Shown here: piece by piece, positions 23,922 to 33,466 of the stretch | Layout: each line of letters starts with the position of its first letter | Numbering within the stretch: the first letter of the stretch is position 1 | Position numbers and translations under genes: made by a program | Source of the DNA: Variovorax sp. Root411 | GTDB taxonomy: Bacteria > Pseudomonadota > Gammaproteobacteria > Burkholderiales > Burkholderiaceae_C | Assembly: GCF_001425205.1 (NCBI RefSeq) | Contig: NZ_LMDW01000001.1 | Span: 1,055,928-1,119,927 of the forward strand | DNA: 64,000 nt | Direction: 5' to 3' | The notes under the pieces: generated by a model | Seen by the model: only the letters and a program-made list of their open reading frames with translations | What the model was told of the DNA's origin: nothing | The model's database searches: none

Positions 23922-24293
23922 TTAGTTGATTTGCAACTGTGCGGCCTGGTTCGCGGGCACCAGTTTGCCGAGCTTCAGCGTGAGCACGCCGTTCTCGAGC
24001 TTGGCCTCGCTGGCCGCCACGTCGATGTCCTGCGGCAACTCGTAGGCCGCCTTGAACTGGCGCTTGGCTTCGGCCTTGCTGTCGATGCGCAGCACGGCGC
24101 CTTCGATGCTGATCGCGAGGTCTTCTCGCGCAAAGCCCGGCACGTCCAGCGAGAGGGTCCAGCTCTTGTCGTCCTGTTCCACCAGCGGGGAGCGGCGGGG
24201 GGCGGCGAAGGCATCGTTCACGAAGCGTTCGAAGGCGCGGTCATAGGCGCGGGGAGCGAAGCGGGCGGTGCGAAGGGTGGGGGCGAAAAGCAT
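23922..24293 (-). CDS. Small heat-shock protein (Hsp20/alpha-crystallin family)
   Basis: This 123-residue ATP-independent holdase holds unfolding proteins. The N-terminus (MLFAPTLRTARFAPRAYDRAF) is short. The alpha-crystallin domain spans about residues 38-120 (SLDVPGFAREDLAISIEG; ending LENGVLTLKLGKL). A terminal I-x-I/V-like motif is seen as LQIN. The ATG at 24293 has AGGAG nine bases upstream. A sigma-32-like promoter lies at 24387-24414, so heat induction is likely. Confidence 0.93.
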   Translation of the reverse strand: MLFAPTLRTARFAPRAYDRAFERFVNDAFAAPRRSPLVEQDDKSWTLSLDVPGFAREDLAISIEGAVLRIDSKAEAKRQFKAAYELPQDIDVAASEAKLENGVLTLKLGKLVPANQAAQLQIN

Positions 24294-24386
24294 GGTGAAG
24301 AACTCCTGAATGAACACAATGGGGACAAGGAATGTGTGTCCCTTACACTGCGCGGCCATTCAATCCTGAGTGCCGCTTGACACCTC

Positions 24387-24414
24387 ATCTAGGCGCAGCC
24401 GCACGCGTTTCAAG
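24387..24414 (-). promoter_or_regulatory. Sigma-32-like heat-shock promoter of hsp20
   Basis: The minus strand has a perfect -35 CTTGAAA (24408-24414), a 14-base spacer and a poorer -10, CCTAGAT (24387-24393; consensus CCCCATNT). It directly abuts the divergent binding-protein ATG at 24418. The hsp20 leader (about 85 bases) contains a hairpin GGGACA/TGTCCC at 24322-24342 upstream of the Shine-Dalgarno. Confidence 0.6.
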
Positions 24415-24417
24415 ACG

Positions 24418-25698
24418 ATGACTCCCTCCTTTATTTGGCGCCGCCGGGCCTTGAAATTCGCGGCGCTGGCGCTATGCGCGGCTTCCTTCACCACAACGGC
24501 GCAGACGCAGGCCGCGCCCATCCGTCTTGCCTTGATCGAAAGCATGAGCGGCCCGTTCGCCAACACCGGCGAGGCGGTGTTCCGCAACCTGCTGTGGGCG
24601 GTGGAACGCGTCAACGCACGCGGCGGTGTGAAGCTGCCGGGCGGCGCTCGGCCGCTGCAGCTCGACCGCTACGACAGCAAAGGGCGGAACGAGGAGGCGC
24701 TCTCCGCCCTGCGCGCCGCAATGGACGATGGCGCGCGCATCGTGCTGCAGGGCAATTCGTCGGCCACGGCCGCGGCGCTGGTCGATGCCATCGACAAGAA
24801 CAACGAACGCGACCCCGCGCGGCGCGTGATCTTCCTCAACTACGCGGCGGTCGACCCGGCGCTCACGAACGAGCGCTGCAGCTTCTGGCACTTCCGCTTC
24901 GACGCGCATGCCGACATGCGCATGGCCGCGCTGATGGATGTGGTGAGGGACGACGCCGCGCTCAAGCGCGTCTACCTGATCGGCCAGGACTACAGCTTCG
25001 GCCAGGCCGTGCTGCGCGAGGCACGCCGGCAGCTCGGTGCGCAGCGCCCTGACGTGGAGATCGTGGGCGACGAACTGCATCCGATGGGCAAGGTGAAGGA
25101 TTTCGCGCCCTACGCCACCAAGATCATCGCGAGCGGTGCGCAGGCCGTGGTCACGGGCAACTGGGGCAACGACCTCACGCTGCTCGTGAAGGCGGCGCGC
25201 GAGGCTGGCTTCAACGGCACCTTCTATACCTTCTATGGCAATGCGCTGGGCGCACCGGCGGCCATCGGCGATGCGGGCATCGGCCGCGTGATCGCCGTGG
25301 CCGACTGGCTGCCCAACGTGCAGACGGCGCAGTCCGAAACCTTCTACCGCGCCTTCCGCACGCGCTTTCCGAAGCCGGCCGACGACTATGTGCACATGCG
25401 GCTGCAGCTGATGATCGAAGCGCTCGTGCAGGCCGTCGAGCGTGCTGGCAGCGCAGACGCGGTGCCGGTGGCGCGCGCGCTGGAGCAGGCCGACGTGAGC
25501 CTGTACGGCCAGCGCGGGCGCATGCGCGCAACGGACCACCAATTCCAGCAGCAACTGGTGGTCGGCGTGATGGACCGGCAGGGCAGGCCGGGCGTGCAGT
25601 TCGACGTCGAAGGCTCGGGCTACGGCTTCCGTGTGGTCAAGACGATTCCCCCGGAGCGCGCAGAACTGCCGACCTCGTGCAAGATGAAGAAGCCTTGA
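24418..25698 (+). CDS. Orphan periplasmic binding protein, LivK-like (Peripla_BP_6)
   Basis: This 426-residue secreted protein has a signal peptide MTPSFIWRRRALKFAALALCAASF..QAAP. It has the amino-acid-binding periplasmic fold (IRLALIESMSGPFANTGEAV; VYLIGQDYSFGQA). No permease or ATPase gene is beside it, so it must use another system's channel or act alone. The aminotransferase gene follows after 30 bases and may be cotranscribed. The ATG at 24418 gives a clean signal peptide; a GTG at 24370 in frame is less likely. The ligand is unknown. Confidence 0.87.
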   Translation: MTPSFIWRRRALKFAALALCAASFTTTAQTQAAPIRLALIESMSGPFANTGEAVFRNLLWAVERVNARGGVKLPGGARPLQLDRYDSKGRNEEALSALRAAMDDGARIVLQGNSSATAAALVDAIDKNNERDPARRVIFLNYAAVDPALTNERCSFWHFRFDAHADMRMAALMDVVRDDAALKRVYLIGQDYSFGQAVLREARRQLGAQRPDVEIVGDELHPMGKVKDFAPYATKIIASGAQAVVTGNWGNDLTLLVKAAREAGFNGTFYTFYGNALGAPAAIGDAGIGRVIAVADWLPNVQTAQSETFYRAFRTRFPKPADDYVHMRLQLMIEALVQAVERAGSADAVPVARALEQADVSLYGQRGRMRATDHQFQQQLVVGVMDRQGRPGVQFDVEGSGYGFRVVKTIPPERAELPTSCKMKKP

Positions 25699-25728
25699 TG
25701 ACGACGATGAAGAACAGGACAACCAGAC

Positions 25729-26901
25729 ATGCGTGAAGCCATCCACAACCTCGAAGCCTCGAAGATCCGCGAAGTCGCCAATGCCGGCATGGGCCGCGAC
25801 GACGTGCTGGCTTTCTGGTTCGGCGAAAGCGACGAAGTCACGCCCGAGGTGATCCGCCAGGCGGCCATCGATTCGCTGCAGCGGGGCGAGACCTTCTACG
25901 CCCACAACCTTGGCCTGCCCGAGCTGCGCGAAGCCATCGCGCGCTACACCAGCGGGCTGCATCCTGCGGTCGATGCCTCGCGCATCGCCGTCACCTCGGG
26001 CGGCGTGAGCGCGCTGATGCTCGCGGTGCAGGCACTGGTCGACGCGGGCGACGAAGTGGTCGCCGTGACGCCGGTGTGGCCCAATCTGACGGCGCAGCCC
26101 GCGATCATGGGCGCGCGGGTGCGCACCTTGCCGCTGGTGCCGGTGAACGGGCAATGGACGCTCGACCTGCCCGCGCTGCGCGCGGCGGTCACTTCGAAGA
26201 CGAAGCTGCTGATCGTCAACGCGCCGAACAATCCCACGGGCTGGACCATGACGCGCGACGAGCAGCAGGCCGTGCTCGACCACTGCCGCCAGACCGGCAC
26301 GTGGATCCTCGCCGACGAGGTGTACGAGCGCCTGTACTACGAGCCGACGCCCAATGCCTGTGCGCCGAGCTTCCTCGACATCTCGAAGCCCGACGACCGG
26401 CTCGTCGTCACGCACAGCTTCTCGAAGAGCTTCCTGATGACGGGCTGGCGCCTCGGCTGGCTGGTGCTGCCGCCGTCGATGGTGGACGGCATCGGCAAGC
26501 TGATCGAGTTCAACACCTCGTGCGCCAGCGTGTTCACGCAGCGCGCCGCCATCACCGCCATCGAACACACGAGCGAGATCACGCCGCGCGTGGTGGCGCA
26601 CCTGAAGCACTGCCGCGATACGCTGGTGCCGTTGCTGGCGGCGCTGCCGGGCGTGCAGGTGGCCTCGGCCAAGGGCGGCATGTATGCCTTCTTCCGGCTC
26701 GAAGGCTTCGGCGATTCGCTCGAAGTGGCCAAGCGGCTGGTCGCCGAGGCGGGCCTGGGGCTCGCGCCGGGCAATGCCTTCGCGCCCGAGGCACAGGGAT
26801 GGCTGCGCTGGTGCTTTGCGTCGAAAGACCCGCAGCGGCTGGTGAAGGGCGTGGAGCGCCTGCGCAACTGGCTGGCGGAGCAGCCGCAGCGCAAGGGCTG
26901 A
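25729..26901 (+). CDS. PLP-dependent aminotransferase, class I/II
   Basis: This 390-residue fold-type I enzyme has the nucleotide-loop NAPNNPTG (residues 164-171), cofactor Asp in ILADEVYE (about 196) and Schiff-base Lys K233 in SFSKSFLMTGWRLGW. A C-terminal Arg in WLRWCF-type sequence would bind the substrate carboxylate. It transfers an amino group between an amino acid and a 2-oxo acid; the specific substrate is not readable. Its 30-base gap to the binding-protein gene suggests a shared transcript. Confidence 0.92.
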   Translation: MREAIHNLEASKIREVANAGMGRDDVLAFWFGESDEVTPEVIRQAAIDSLQRGETFYAHNLGLPELREAIARYTSGLHPAVDASRIAVTSGGVSALMLAVQALVDAGDEVVAVTPVWPNLTAQPAIMGARVRTLPLVPVNGQWTLDLPALRAAVTSKTKLLIVNAPNNPTGWTMTRDEQQAVLDHCRQTGTWILADEVYERLYYEPTPNACAPSFLDISKPDDRLVVTHSFSKSFLMTGWRLGWLVLPPSMVDGIGKLIEFNTSCASVFTQRAAITAIEHTSEITPRVVAHLKHCRDTLVPLLAALPGVQVASAKGGMYAFFRLEGFGDSLEVAKRLVAEAGLGLAPGNAFAPEAQGWLRWCFASKDPQRLVKGVERLRNWLAEQPQRKG

Positions 26902-26983
26902 TCCGGCCCTCTGCAATTTCGTTCAATACGCGGCGCGACCGGGCCGCGAAGCTCGGGCTTTTCTCGGAAGCGAAAGGTCTGGC

Positions 26984-27907
26984 ATGTCGGAACGGTTGAA
27001 GGGAATGGCGCTGTGCGCGCTGGCAATGGTCACGGTGGGCAGCACGGTGGTGGCCAGCAAGGTCATCGCAGGCGGGCTACCGCCCTTCACCGCGACCGCA
27101 CTGCGGTTTGCGATGGCGCTGCCGGTGTTTCTTGTGCTGTTGCGGCTGACGCGCACGCCTTGGCCTCGCCCTGAGCGGCGCGACCTGGTGTTGCTCTTGT
27201 GCCAGGCCGGGCTGGGCAGCGTGGGCTACACGGTGTTGCTGATCCTGGGCGTGAGGTGGGCGCCGGCCGCGAGCGCGGGCGTGGTGGCCGGGACGCTGCC
27301 GGCCGTTGCGGCGCTGGTGGCGGTGCTGGCTTTGCGCGAGCGGCCCGGGCGCTATCTGATCGGCAGCGTCGTCTTGGCGACGGCGGGGGTGCTGGCAATC
27401 AGCTGGCCGGGCGAGGGCTCCGCAGGGGACTCCAAATCGCCCGCGGCGATGGTCGGCAACCTGCTGGTGCTGGGCGCGGTCGTCTGCGAGGCAATGTTCA
27501 TCCTGCTCAACAAGCGGCTGCGGGCGCCGGTGCGTTCGCTGGCGCTGTCGACGCTGATGACGGCCTTCGGGCTCGTGCTGTCGCTGGTTCCGGCGCTGTT
27601 CGAGCGGGCCTGGGAACACCCGTTGCCGAACGATGCGCTGATCGGCGTCGCCTACTACGCGCTGGTGCCGACGGTGCTGGGTTTCGTCCTCTGGTTTGCC
27701 GGATCGGCGAGGCTGAAAGGGGCGGAAGCGGCGCTTTTCACCGCGCTCTTGCCGGTTTCCGCACTGATACTGGCGGCCCTCTGGCTGGGAGAAAGTATCA
27801 GTTCAGGGCAGATCGGCGGGGCAGCCTGCGTGCTGGGCGCGGTGGGCCTGGCTTCACTCGATGGACGGATCGGGACGCGGCCCGACGAAGTCGCGGCCCC
27901 TTCGTGA
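26984..27907 (+). CDS. EamA/DMT-family transporter
   Basis: This 307-residue inner-membrane protein has about ten hydrophobic segments in two EamA repeats. The first begins MALCALAMVTVGSTVVASKV and the second near residue 160 (LLVLGAVVCEAMFILLNKR). Members export amino acids or other metabolites; the substrate is unknown. It stands 82 bases after the aminotransferase. A repeat element covers its stop codon and the gap to rpsO. Confidence 0.9.
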   Translation: MSERLKGMALCALAMVTVGSTVVASKVIAGGLPPFTATALRFAMALPVFLVLLRLTRTPWPRPERRDLVLLLCQAGLGSVGYTVLLILGVRWAPAASAGVVAGTLPAVAALVAVLALRERPGRYLIGSVVLATAGVLAISWPGEGSAGDSKSPAAMVGNLLVLGAVVCEAMFILLNKRLRAPVRSLALSTLMTAFGLVLSLVPALFERAWEHPLPNDALIGVAYYALVPTVLGFVLWFAGSARLKGAEAALFTALLPVSALILAALWLGESISSGQIGGAACVLGAVGLASLDGRIGTRPDEVAAPS

Positions 27908-27995
27908 AACACCGCGGAACCGGCTTTGCCGGGCCGCAGGTGCTGCCCCCGATAGGGGGTAGGAGAAGCGACACGAAGTGCGCGTAGCCTGGGGG
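27907..27995. repeat. Interspersed intergenic repeat, copy 3 (inverted)
   Basis: Read on the plus strand this has AACACCGCGGAACCGG, CTTTGCCGGG, TGCTGCCCCCGATAGGGGG, CGACACGAAGTGCGCG and AGCCTGGGGG. It is therefore the inverse of the other copies, including the CACTTCGTGTCG palindrome core. It spans the end of the EamA gene to just before the rpsO promoter. Confidence 0.85.
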
Positions 27996-28011
27996 CGAGC
28001 CCTGTCCAGGC

Positions 28012-28017
28012 TATAAT
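28012..28017 (+). promoter_or_regulatory. -10 element of the rpsO promoter
   Basis: A perfect TATAAT lies 94 bases before the rpsO ATG. The -35 position falls in the end of the repeat (about 27989-27994, CTGGGG) and is a poor match, so the -10 must carry most of the promoter strength. Confidence 0.55.
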
Positions 28018-28045
28018 CCCGAGGCTTTGCATGCCGCAAGGCGCA

Positions 28046-28072
28046 CGGTGAGGGTAGTTCCAGCGCTCACCG
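28046..28072 (+). promoter_or_regulatory. Hairpin in the rpsO leader, possible S15 autoregulatory site
   Basis: CGGTGAG (28046-28052) pairs perfectly with CTCACCG (28066-28072) across a 13-base loop. This lies 34 bases before the ATG. S15 controls its own mRNA through leader structures in several bacteria, although the structures differ; this assignment is inference. Confidence 0.45.
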
Positions 28073-28105
28073 CAAGTCAAACATCCCGGAACAAGGAAAT
28101 TCAAC

Positions 28106-28372
28106 ATGATCGCAGCCTCCATCAAGGCCGAAGTCGTCAAAGACAACGCCCGCGCCGCCAACGACACCGGCAGCCCAGAAGTGCAAGTCGCACTGCTGAC
28201 CGCCCGCATCAACGAGCTCACCCCCCACTTCAAGACGCACGCCAAGGACCACCACGGCCGTCGCGGCCTGCTGCGCATGGTGAGCCGCCGCCGCAAGCTC
28301 CTCGACTACCTCAAGTCCAAGGATGCCGACCGCTACACCGCGCTGATCGCCAAGCTGGGTCTGCGCAAGTAA
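28106..28372 (+). CDS. rpsO: 30S ribosomal protein S15
   Basis: This 88-residue protein binds 16S rRNA early in 30S assembly. It has the family sequence [45 protein letters not shown] and [11 protein letters not shown]. The ATG at 28106 has a purine-rich AAGGAAA site upstream. As in many bacteria it lies upstream of pnp. A strong terminator separates the two, so readthrough or a second promoter must serve pnp. Confidence 0.98.
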   Translation: MIAASIKAEVVKDNARAANDTGSPEVQVALLTARINELTPHFKTHAKDHHGRRGLLRMVSRRRKLLDYLKSKDADRYTALIAKLGLRK

Positions 28373-28385
28373 ATCGAATCGCATG

Positions 28386-28425
28386 AAAAAACGCCTGGGT
28401 TAGTCCGCTAGCTCAGGCGTTTTTT
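28386..28425 (+). terminator. Intrinsic terminator after rpsO
   Basis: AAAAAACGCCTG pairs with CAGGCGTTTTTT around a 16-base loop. The U-run and matching A-run could terminate in either direction. Confidence 0.93.
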
Positions 28426-28458
28426 ACTTCGCGATCCACTTTCGGAGTGCCAAAACAG

Positions 28459-28508
28459 AGCGAAGCTGTGTCATTCCAATGAAGTTCTCTCCGAGCTTCG
28501 CTGGAATG
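28459..28508 (+). promoter_or_regulatory. Interleaved complementary segments in the pnp leader
   Basis: AGCGAAGCT (28459-28467) is complementary to AGCTTCGCT (28494-28502). CATTCCA (28472-28478) is complementary to TGGAATG (28502-28508). The order X-Y-X'-Y' allows a pseudoknot or two exclusive hairpins. In E. coli a pnp leader hairpin is cut by RNase III for autoregulation; a similar role here is inference. Confidence 0.5.
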
Positions 28509-28578
28509 GCATCGTGTTCTGAGACAGCCTCCGCCCCTTGCGAACCCCGAGTGGTTCGCTACTAAAACAGGAGCAAAC

Positions 28579-30891
28579 ATGAGCCTCTTCAACAAAATCA
28601 CCAAGTCCTTCCAATGGGGCGACAAGACTGTCGTCATGGAAACGGGCGAAGTCGCCCGCCAGGCCAATGGCGCCGTGCTGGTCGACATCGACGGCACCGT
28701 GATCCTGGCGACCGTGGTCGCTTCCAAGTCCGCCAAGCCGGGTCAGGACTTCTTCCCGCTGACCGTCGACTACATCGAGAAGACCTACGCCGCCGGCAAA
28801 ATCCCCGGCAGCTTCTTCAAGCGCGAAGCCAAGCCCAGCGAACATGAAACGCTGACCAGCCGCCTGATCGACCGCCCGATCCGCCCGCTGTTCCCCGAAG
28901 GCTTCCTGAACGAAGTGCACGTGGTCATCCACACCGTGTCGCTCAACCCCGAAGTCGACGCCGACATCGCCGCCATGATTGGCGTGAGCGCTGCGCTCGC
29001 CATCTCCGGCATTCCGTTCAGCGGCCCGATCGGCGCCGCCCGCGTCGGCTATATCAACGGCCAGTACGTGCTGAATCCGGGCCAGACGGCTCGCAAGGAT
29101 TCGCAGATGGACCTCGTCGTCGCCGGCACCCAAGCCGCCGTGCTGATGGTCGAATCGGAAGCCCAGCAACTCAGCGAAGAAATCATGCTCGGCGGCGTGG
29201 TGTTCGGCCACGAACAGGCCAACATCGCGATCAACGCGATTCATGACCTCGTGCGCGACGCCGGCAAGCCGGTGTGGGACTGGCAAGCGCCCGCCGAAGA
29301 CGAAGCCTTCGTCGCCAAGGTCAAGGACCTGGCCGAAGAAAAGCTGCGCGCCGTCTATCAAATTCGCAGCAAGCAGGCCCGCACGCAAGCCCTGCGCGAA
29401 GCCAATGCCAGCGTGATGAGCACGCTCAAGGAAGGCGGCGAGCCCTTCGACGCCGGCAAGGTCAACGACCTGCTGTTCGCCATCGAATCGAAGATCGTGC
29501 GCAGCCAGATCCTGTCGGGCGAGCCCCGCATCGACGGCCGCGACACGCGTACCGTGCGCCCCATCGAAATCCGCAACTCGGTGCTGCCGCGCACCCACGG
29601 TTCGGCCCTGTTCACGCGTGGTGAAACCCAGGCGCTGGTCATCACCACGCTGGGCACCGAACGCGACGCACAGCGCATCGACGCGTTGGCCGGCGAGTAC
29701 GAAGACCGCTTCCTGTTCCACTACAACATGCCTCCCTTTGCCACCGGCGAAGTGGGTCGCATGGGCTCGACCAAGCGCCGCGAAATCGGCCACGGCCGCC
29801 TGGCCAAGCGCGCGCTCGTCGCCGTGCTGCCGACCAAGGAAGAATTCCCGTACACGGTTCGCGTGGTGTCGGAAATCACCGAGTCGAACGGCTCCTCGTC
29901 GATGGCTTCGGTCTGCGGCGGCTGCCTGTCGATGATGGACGCCGGCGTGCCGATGAAGGCGCACGTGGCCGGTATCGCCATGGGCCTGATCAAGGAGGAC
30001 AACCGATTCGCGGTGCTCACCGACATCCTGGGCGACGAAGATCACCTGGGCGACATGGACTTCAAGGTTGCGGGCACCACCAACGGCATCACCGCGCTGC
30101 AGATGGACATCAAGATCCAGGGCATCACCAAGGAAATCATGCAGGTCGCACTGGCGCAAGCCAAGGAAGCGCGCATGCACATCCTGGGCAAGATGCAGGA
30201 AGCCATGGGCGAGGCCAAGGCCGAAGTCTCCAGCTTCGCACCGCGCCTGACCACGCTGAAGATCAACCCCGAGAAGATCCGCGACGTGATCGGCAAGGGC
30301 GGCTCGGTCATCCGTGGCCTGCAGGAAGAAACCGGCACGACGATCAACATCGACGAAGACGGCACCATCACCATCGCCTCGACCGATCCGGAAAAGGCCG
30401 AACTGGCCAAGAAGCGCATCGAGCAGATCACGGCCGAAGTCGAAATCGGCAAGGTCTACGAAGGCCCGGTCACCAAGATCCTGGACTTCGGTGCGCTCAT
30501 CAACCTGCTGCCCGGCAAGGACGGCCTGCTGCACATCAGCCAGATCGCGCACGAACGCGTTGAGAAGGTGACCGACTATCTGAGCGAAGGCCAGATCGTG
30601 AAGGTCAAGGTTCTCGAGACGGACGAAAAGGGCCGCGTCAAGCTGTCGATGAAGGCGCTGACCGAGCGTCCGGCCGGCATGGAATACAGCGAGCGCCCGC
30701 CGCGTGAAGACCGTGGCGATCGCGGTGACCGTGGCGGCGACCGCCGTGAGCGTTCGGACCGTGGCGACCGCGGTGGTGATCGTGGCGAGCGCGCACCGCG
30801 CTTCAACGACCAGCAGCAACAGCCGCGCAACGAGCAGCCGCAGGCCCCGGTCGGCGAGCAATCGCAAGCACCGCGCGAGCCTCAGGAGTAA
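28579..30891 (+). CDS. pnp: Polyribonucleotide nucleotidyltransferase (PNPase)
   Basis: This 770-residue 3'-5' phosphorolytic exoribonuclease belongs to the RNA degradosome. It has two RNase PH domains (residues about 10-140 and 310-460), with [11 protein letters not shown] in the active-site region. A KH domain (about 555-610; [18 protein letters not shown]) and an S1 domain (about 620-690; [16 protein letters not shown]) follow. Beyond residue 705 comes a low-complexity tail rich in D-R-G repeats and then Q/P ([20 protein letters not shown]), about 60 residues not needed for the core fold. The ATG at 28579 has AACAGGAGC upstream. Confidence 0.97.
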   Translation: MSLFNKITKSFQWGDKTVVMETGEVARQANGAVLVDIDGTVILATVVASKSAKPGQDFFPLTVDYIEKTYAAGKIPGSFFKREAKPSEHETLTSRLIDRPIRPLFPEGFLNEVHVVIHTVSLNPEVDADIAAMIGVSAALAISGIPFSGPIGAARVGYINGQYVLNPGQTARKDSQMDLVVAGTQAAVLMVESEAQQLSEEIMLGGVVFGHEQANIAINAIHDLVRDAGKPVWDWQAPAEDEAFVAKVKDLAEEKLRAVYQIRSKQARTQALREANASVMSTLKEGGEPFDAGKVNDLLFAIESKIVRSQILSGEPRIDGRDTRTVRPIEIRNSVLPRTHGSALFTRGETQALVITTLGTERDAQRIDALAGEYEDRFLFHYNMPPFATGEVGRMGSTKRREIGHGRLAKRALVAVLPTKEEFPYTVRVVSEITESNGSSSMASVCGGCLSMMDAGVPMKAHVAGIAMGLIKEDNRFAVLTDILGDEDHLGDMDFKVAGTTNGITALQMDIKIQGITKEIMQVALAQAKEARMHILGKMQEAMGEAKAEVSSFAPRLTTLKINPEKIRDVIGKGGSVIRGLQEETGTTINIDEDGTITIASTDPEKAELAKKRIEQITAEVEIGKVYEGPVTKILDFGALINLLPGKDGLLHISQIAHERVEKVTDYLSEGQIVKVKVLETDEKGRVKLSMKALTERPAGMEYSERPPREDRGDRGDRGGDRRERSDRGDRGGDRGERAPRFNDQQQQPRNEQPQAPVGEQSQAPREPQE

Positions 30892-30898
30892 GAAGGGC

Positions 30899-30933
30899 GC
30901 AACGGCGGTTCATTGCCGCCGTTGCTATCTTTT
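30899..30933 (+). terminator. Intrinsic terminator after pnp
   Basis: GCAACGGCGG pairs perfectly with CCGCCGTTGC around a seven-base loop, followed by TATCTTTT. Confidence 0.88.
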
Positions 30934-30980
30934 GAACGTCAAGCTTCGCCCCATCTGCGGGCGTTGGAGGCCGAAAGACC

Positions 30981-31979
30981 ATGAAAGCCATTGAAATCAC
31001 TTCGTACGGCGCCCCTGAGGTGCTGCGCGTGGCCGATCGTCCCGATCCGGTGGCGGGTGCGAGCGAGCTGCTGATTCGCGTCGCGGCCAGTGGCGTCAAC
31101 CGGCCCGACGTGCTGCAGCGGATGGGTCACTATCCGGTGCCGCCGGGCGCATCCGACCTGCCGGGCCTCGAAGTGGCCGGCGAGATCGTGTCGGGCGACG
31201 CTGCGGCGCTGGCCGAGGCGGGTTTCAAGGTCGGCGACCGCGTTTGTGCGCTGATCGCCGGCGGTGGCTATGCCGAGCTGTGCGTGGCGCCCGTGGCGCA
31301 ATGCCTGCCGGTGCCGAAGGGTTGGAGCGATGTCGATGCGGCATCGCTGCCCGAGACCTTCTTCACCGTCTGGAGCAATGTGTTCGAGCGCGGCCGTCTG
31401 CAAAAAGGCGAGACGCTGCTGATCCAGGGCGGCTCGAGCGGCATCGGCGTCACGGCGATCCAGATCGCCAAGGCGCTCGGTGCGACGGTGATCGTCACGG
31501 CCGGCAGCGACGACAAGTGCGAAGCCTGCAAGAAACTCGGTGCCGACCACGCCATCAACTACCGCACGAGCGACTTCGTCGAAGAAGCGAAGAAGCTCAC
31601 CGGTGGCAAGGGTGTGGACGTGATCCTCGACATGGTTGCAGGCGACTACGTGGCGCGCGAGATCGAATGCCTGGCCGAAGACGGCAGGCTCGTGATCATT
31701 GCGGTGCAGGGCGGCGTAAAGGCTCAGATCAATGCGGGCCTCGTGCTGCGCAGGCGACTCACGATCACCGGCTCGACGCTGCGGCCTCGGCCGGTGGCCT
31801 TCAAGGGCGCCATTGCCAAGGCCCTGCGCGAGAAGGTGTGGCCGCTGCTGGAAAGCGGCGCCATCAAGCCCGTGATCCACAGTACCTTTGCGGCAGCGGG
31901 TGAGCCTAGCGGCGCAGCCCAGGCTCACACGCTGATGGAATCGAACCAGCACATCGGCAAGATCGTGCTGACATGGTGA
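30981..31979 (+). CDS. NAD(P)H-quinone oxidoreductase, zinc-independent MDR family
   Basis: This 332-residue medium-chain dehydrogenase/reductase is of the QOR/PIG3 type. It has [21 protein letters not shown], a Rossmann motif [19 protein letters not shown] (about residues 149-167) and [21 protein letters not shown]. The zinc ligands of alcohol dehydrogenases are absent. It probably reduces quinones or enones with NADPH. It is followed by tpiA after 13 bases, so it may head a qor-tpiA-secG transcript. Confidence 0.92.
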   Translation: MKAIEITSYGAPEVLRVADRPDPVAGASELLIRVAASGVNRPDVLQRMGHYPVPPGASDLPGLEVAGEIVSGDAAALAEAGFKVGDRVCALIAGGGYAELCVAPVAQCLPVPKGWSDVDAASLPETFFTVWSNVFERGRLQKGETLLIQGGSSGIGVTAIQIAKALGATVIVTAGSDDKCEACKKLGADHAINYRTSDFVEEAKKLTGGKGVDVILDMVAGDYVAREIECLAEDGRLVIIAVQGGVKAQINAGLVLRRRLTITGSTLRPRPVAFKGAIAKALREKVWPLLESGAIKPVIHSTFAAAGEPSGAAQAHTLMESNQHIGKIVLTW

Positions 31980-31992
31980 CGGGAAGAATGCG

Positions 31993-32757
31993 ATGACAAC
32001 CAAGAAGAAACTGATCGCCGGCAACTGGAAGATGAACGGCAGCCTCGCCGCCAACGAGGCGCTGGTGAAGGCCTTGCAGCAAGGCCTGGCCGCAAGCCCG
32101 GCCGCGTGCGACGTGGCGCTGTGCGCGCCCGCGCCGTACTTTGCGCAACTGCAGTCGCTGCTGGCGGGCTCGCCGGCACTGGCGCTCGGTGCACAGGACA
32201 TTTCGGCGCATCCGCAAGGTGCATTCACCGGCGAGCAATCGGCGGCGATGCTGAAGGATTTCGGCGTGCGCTATGCAATCGTCGGCCACTCGGAACGCCG
32301 GCAATACCACGGTGAAACCGATGAGGCCGTCGCGGCGAAAACCGCTGCGGCATTGGCCAACGGCATCACGCCGATCGTCTGTGTCGGCGAAACGCTGGCC
32401 CAGCGCGAAGCAGGGCAGACCGAAGAGGTCGTCAAGCGCCAGCTGGCTGCGGTGATTCACGTGAACGGCCATTGCATCAGCGAGATCGTCGTGGCGTATG
32501 AGCCTGTCTGGGCCATCGGCACGGGCAAGACGGCCTCGCCGGAGCAGGCGCAAGCGGTGCATGCCGTGCTGCGCGCGCAACTGCATCACGCGGCGAGCGA
32601 GCATGCCGCGGGCATCCAGATTCTTTATGGCGGCAGCATGAATGCGGCCAATGCCGCCGAACTGCTGGCGCAGGCCGACATCGACGGCGGCCTCATCGGT
32701 GGCGCGTCGCTCAAGGCGCCCGATTTTCTGCAGATCATTTCTGCCGCTGCGCGCTGA
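31993..32757 (+). CDS. tpiA: Triosephosphate isomerase
   Basis: This 254-residue glycolytic enzyme interconverts dihydroxyacetone phosphate and glyceraldehyde 3-phosphate. Catalytic residues are K13 in GNWKMN, H99 in VGHSERR and E170 in [11 protein letters not shown]. Phosphate loops include [12 protein letters not shown]. It precedes secG by 36 bases, an arrangement common in proteobacteria. Confidence 0.98.
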   Translation: MTTKKKLIAGNWKMNGSLAANEALVKALQQGLAASPAACDVALCAPAPYFAQLQSLLAGSPALALGAQDISAHPQGAFTGEQSAAMLKDFGVRYAIVGHSERRQYHGETDEAVAAKTAAALANGITPIVCVGETLAQREAGQTEEVVKRQLAAVIHVNGHCISEIVVAYEPVWAIGTGKTASPEQAQAVHAVLRAQLHHAASEHAAGIQILYGGSMNAANAAELLAQADIDGGLIGGASLKAPDFLQIISAAAR

Positions 32758-32793
32758 ATGCGCAACGGCTGTATCAATTAGGAGTAAGAACGA

Positions 32794-33195
32794 ATGAACG
32801 TGGTCCTCAATCTTCTGGTCGGCGTACAGATGCTGGCAGCCCTCGCAATGATCGGCCTGATCCTGGTCCAGCATGGCAAGGGCGCCGACATGGGTGCGGC
32901 CTTCGGCAGCGGCAGCGCCGGTAGCCTGTTCGGCGCCAGCGGCAGTGCCAACTTTCTCTCGCGCACCACGGCCGTGCTTGCAGCAGTGTTCTTCGCATGC
33001 ACGCTGTTGCTGGCCTATTTCAGCCATGCACGTCCCGCGGGCGGCGGCAGTCTTCTGGAGCGCGCCGCGGTGGGTGCACCCGCTGCGCCGGCTTCCGGTG
33101 CGGCTGGTGAAATTCCTGGCGCAGCAGCTCCGGGTGCCCCTGCTTCGGCTCCTGCAGCCCCGGTTTCGGGTGCGGGCCAGATCCCCAGCAAGTAA
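32794..33195 (+). CDS. secG: Preprotein translocase subunit SecG
   Basis: This 133-residue inner-membrane component of SecYEG has two membrane segments (VVLNLLVGVQMLAALAMIGLILV and TAVLAAVFFACTLLLAYF). Between them is the conserved GKGADMGAAFGSGSAGSLFGASGS loop segment, here written in part. A low-complexity Ala/Pro/Gly tail follows residue 85. It lies between tpiA and the tRNA-Leu gene. Confidence 0.95.
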   Translation: MNVVLNLLVGVQMLAALAMIGLILVQHGKGADMGAAFGSGSAGSLFGASGSANFLSRTTAVLAAVFFACTLLLAYFSHARPAGGGSLLERAAVGAPAAPASGAAGEIPGAAAPGAPASAPAAPVSGAGQIPSK

Positions 33196-33314
33196 TCAAC
33201 TCGTTTTCATGAGTTGCCTGTGAGAAATGGCTTCATTTCAGGGTAAACTCTAAATCTGTTCGGAAAGCCAAATGCCTCTTGCAGGTACCTCATGCCATCC
33301 GAACAGCAAAAACC

Positions 33315-33399
33315 GCGGTCGTGGTGAAATTGGTAGACACGCTATCTTGAGGGGGTAGTGGCGAAAGCTGTGCGAGTTCGAGTCTCGCCGACCGCACCA
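33315..33399 (+). tRNA. tRNA-Leu (anticodon GAG)
   Basis: This 85-base class II tRNA has its CCA encoded. The acceptor stem GCGGTCG pairs with CGACCGC. The anticodon arm is CTATC-TTGAGGG-GGTAG, giving anticodon GAG. A long variable arm and the T-loop GTTCGAGTC are present. It sits between secG and nuoA, 68 bases before the nuoA ATG. Confidence 0.97.
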
Positions 33400-33466
33400 A
33401 ATCTCATCGGCAGAAAACCTCATCCAGGGGTTCTTCTTGCCGGTGGCAAGCGGTGAAAAACTCTCG

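Noticed and set aside
28471..30867. Long minus-strand frame opposite pnp
   Set aside because: Its sequence is Val/Asp/His/Leu-rich shadow of pnp codons and lacks recognisable domains.
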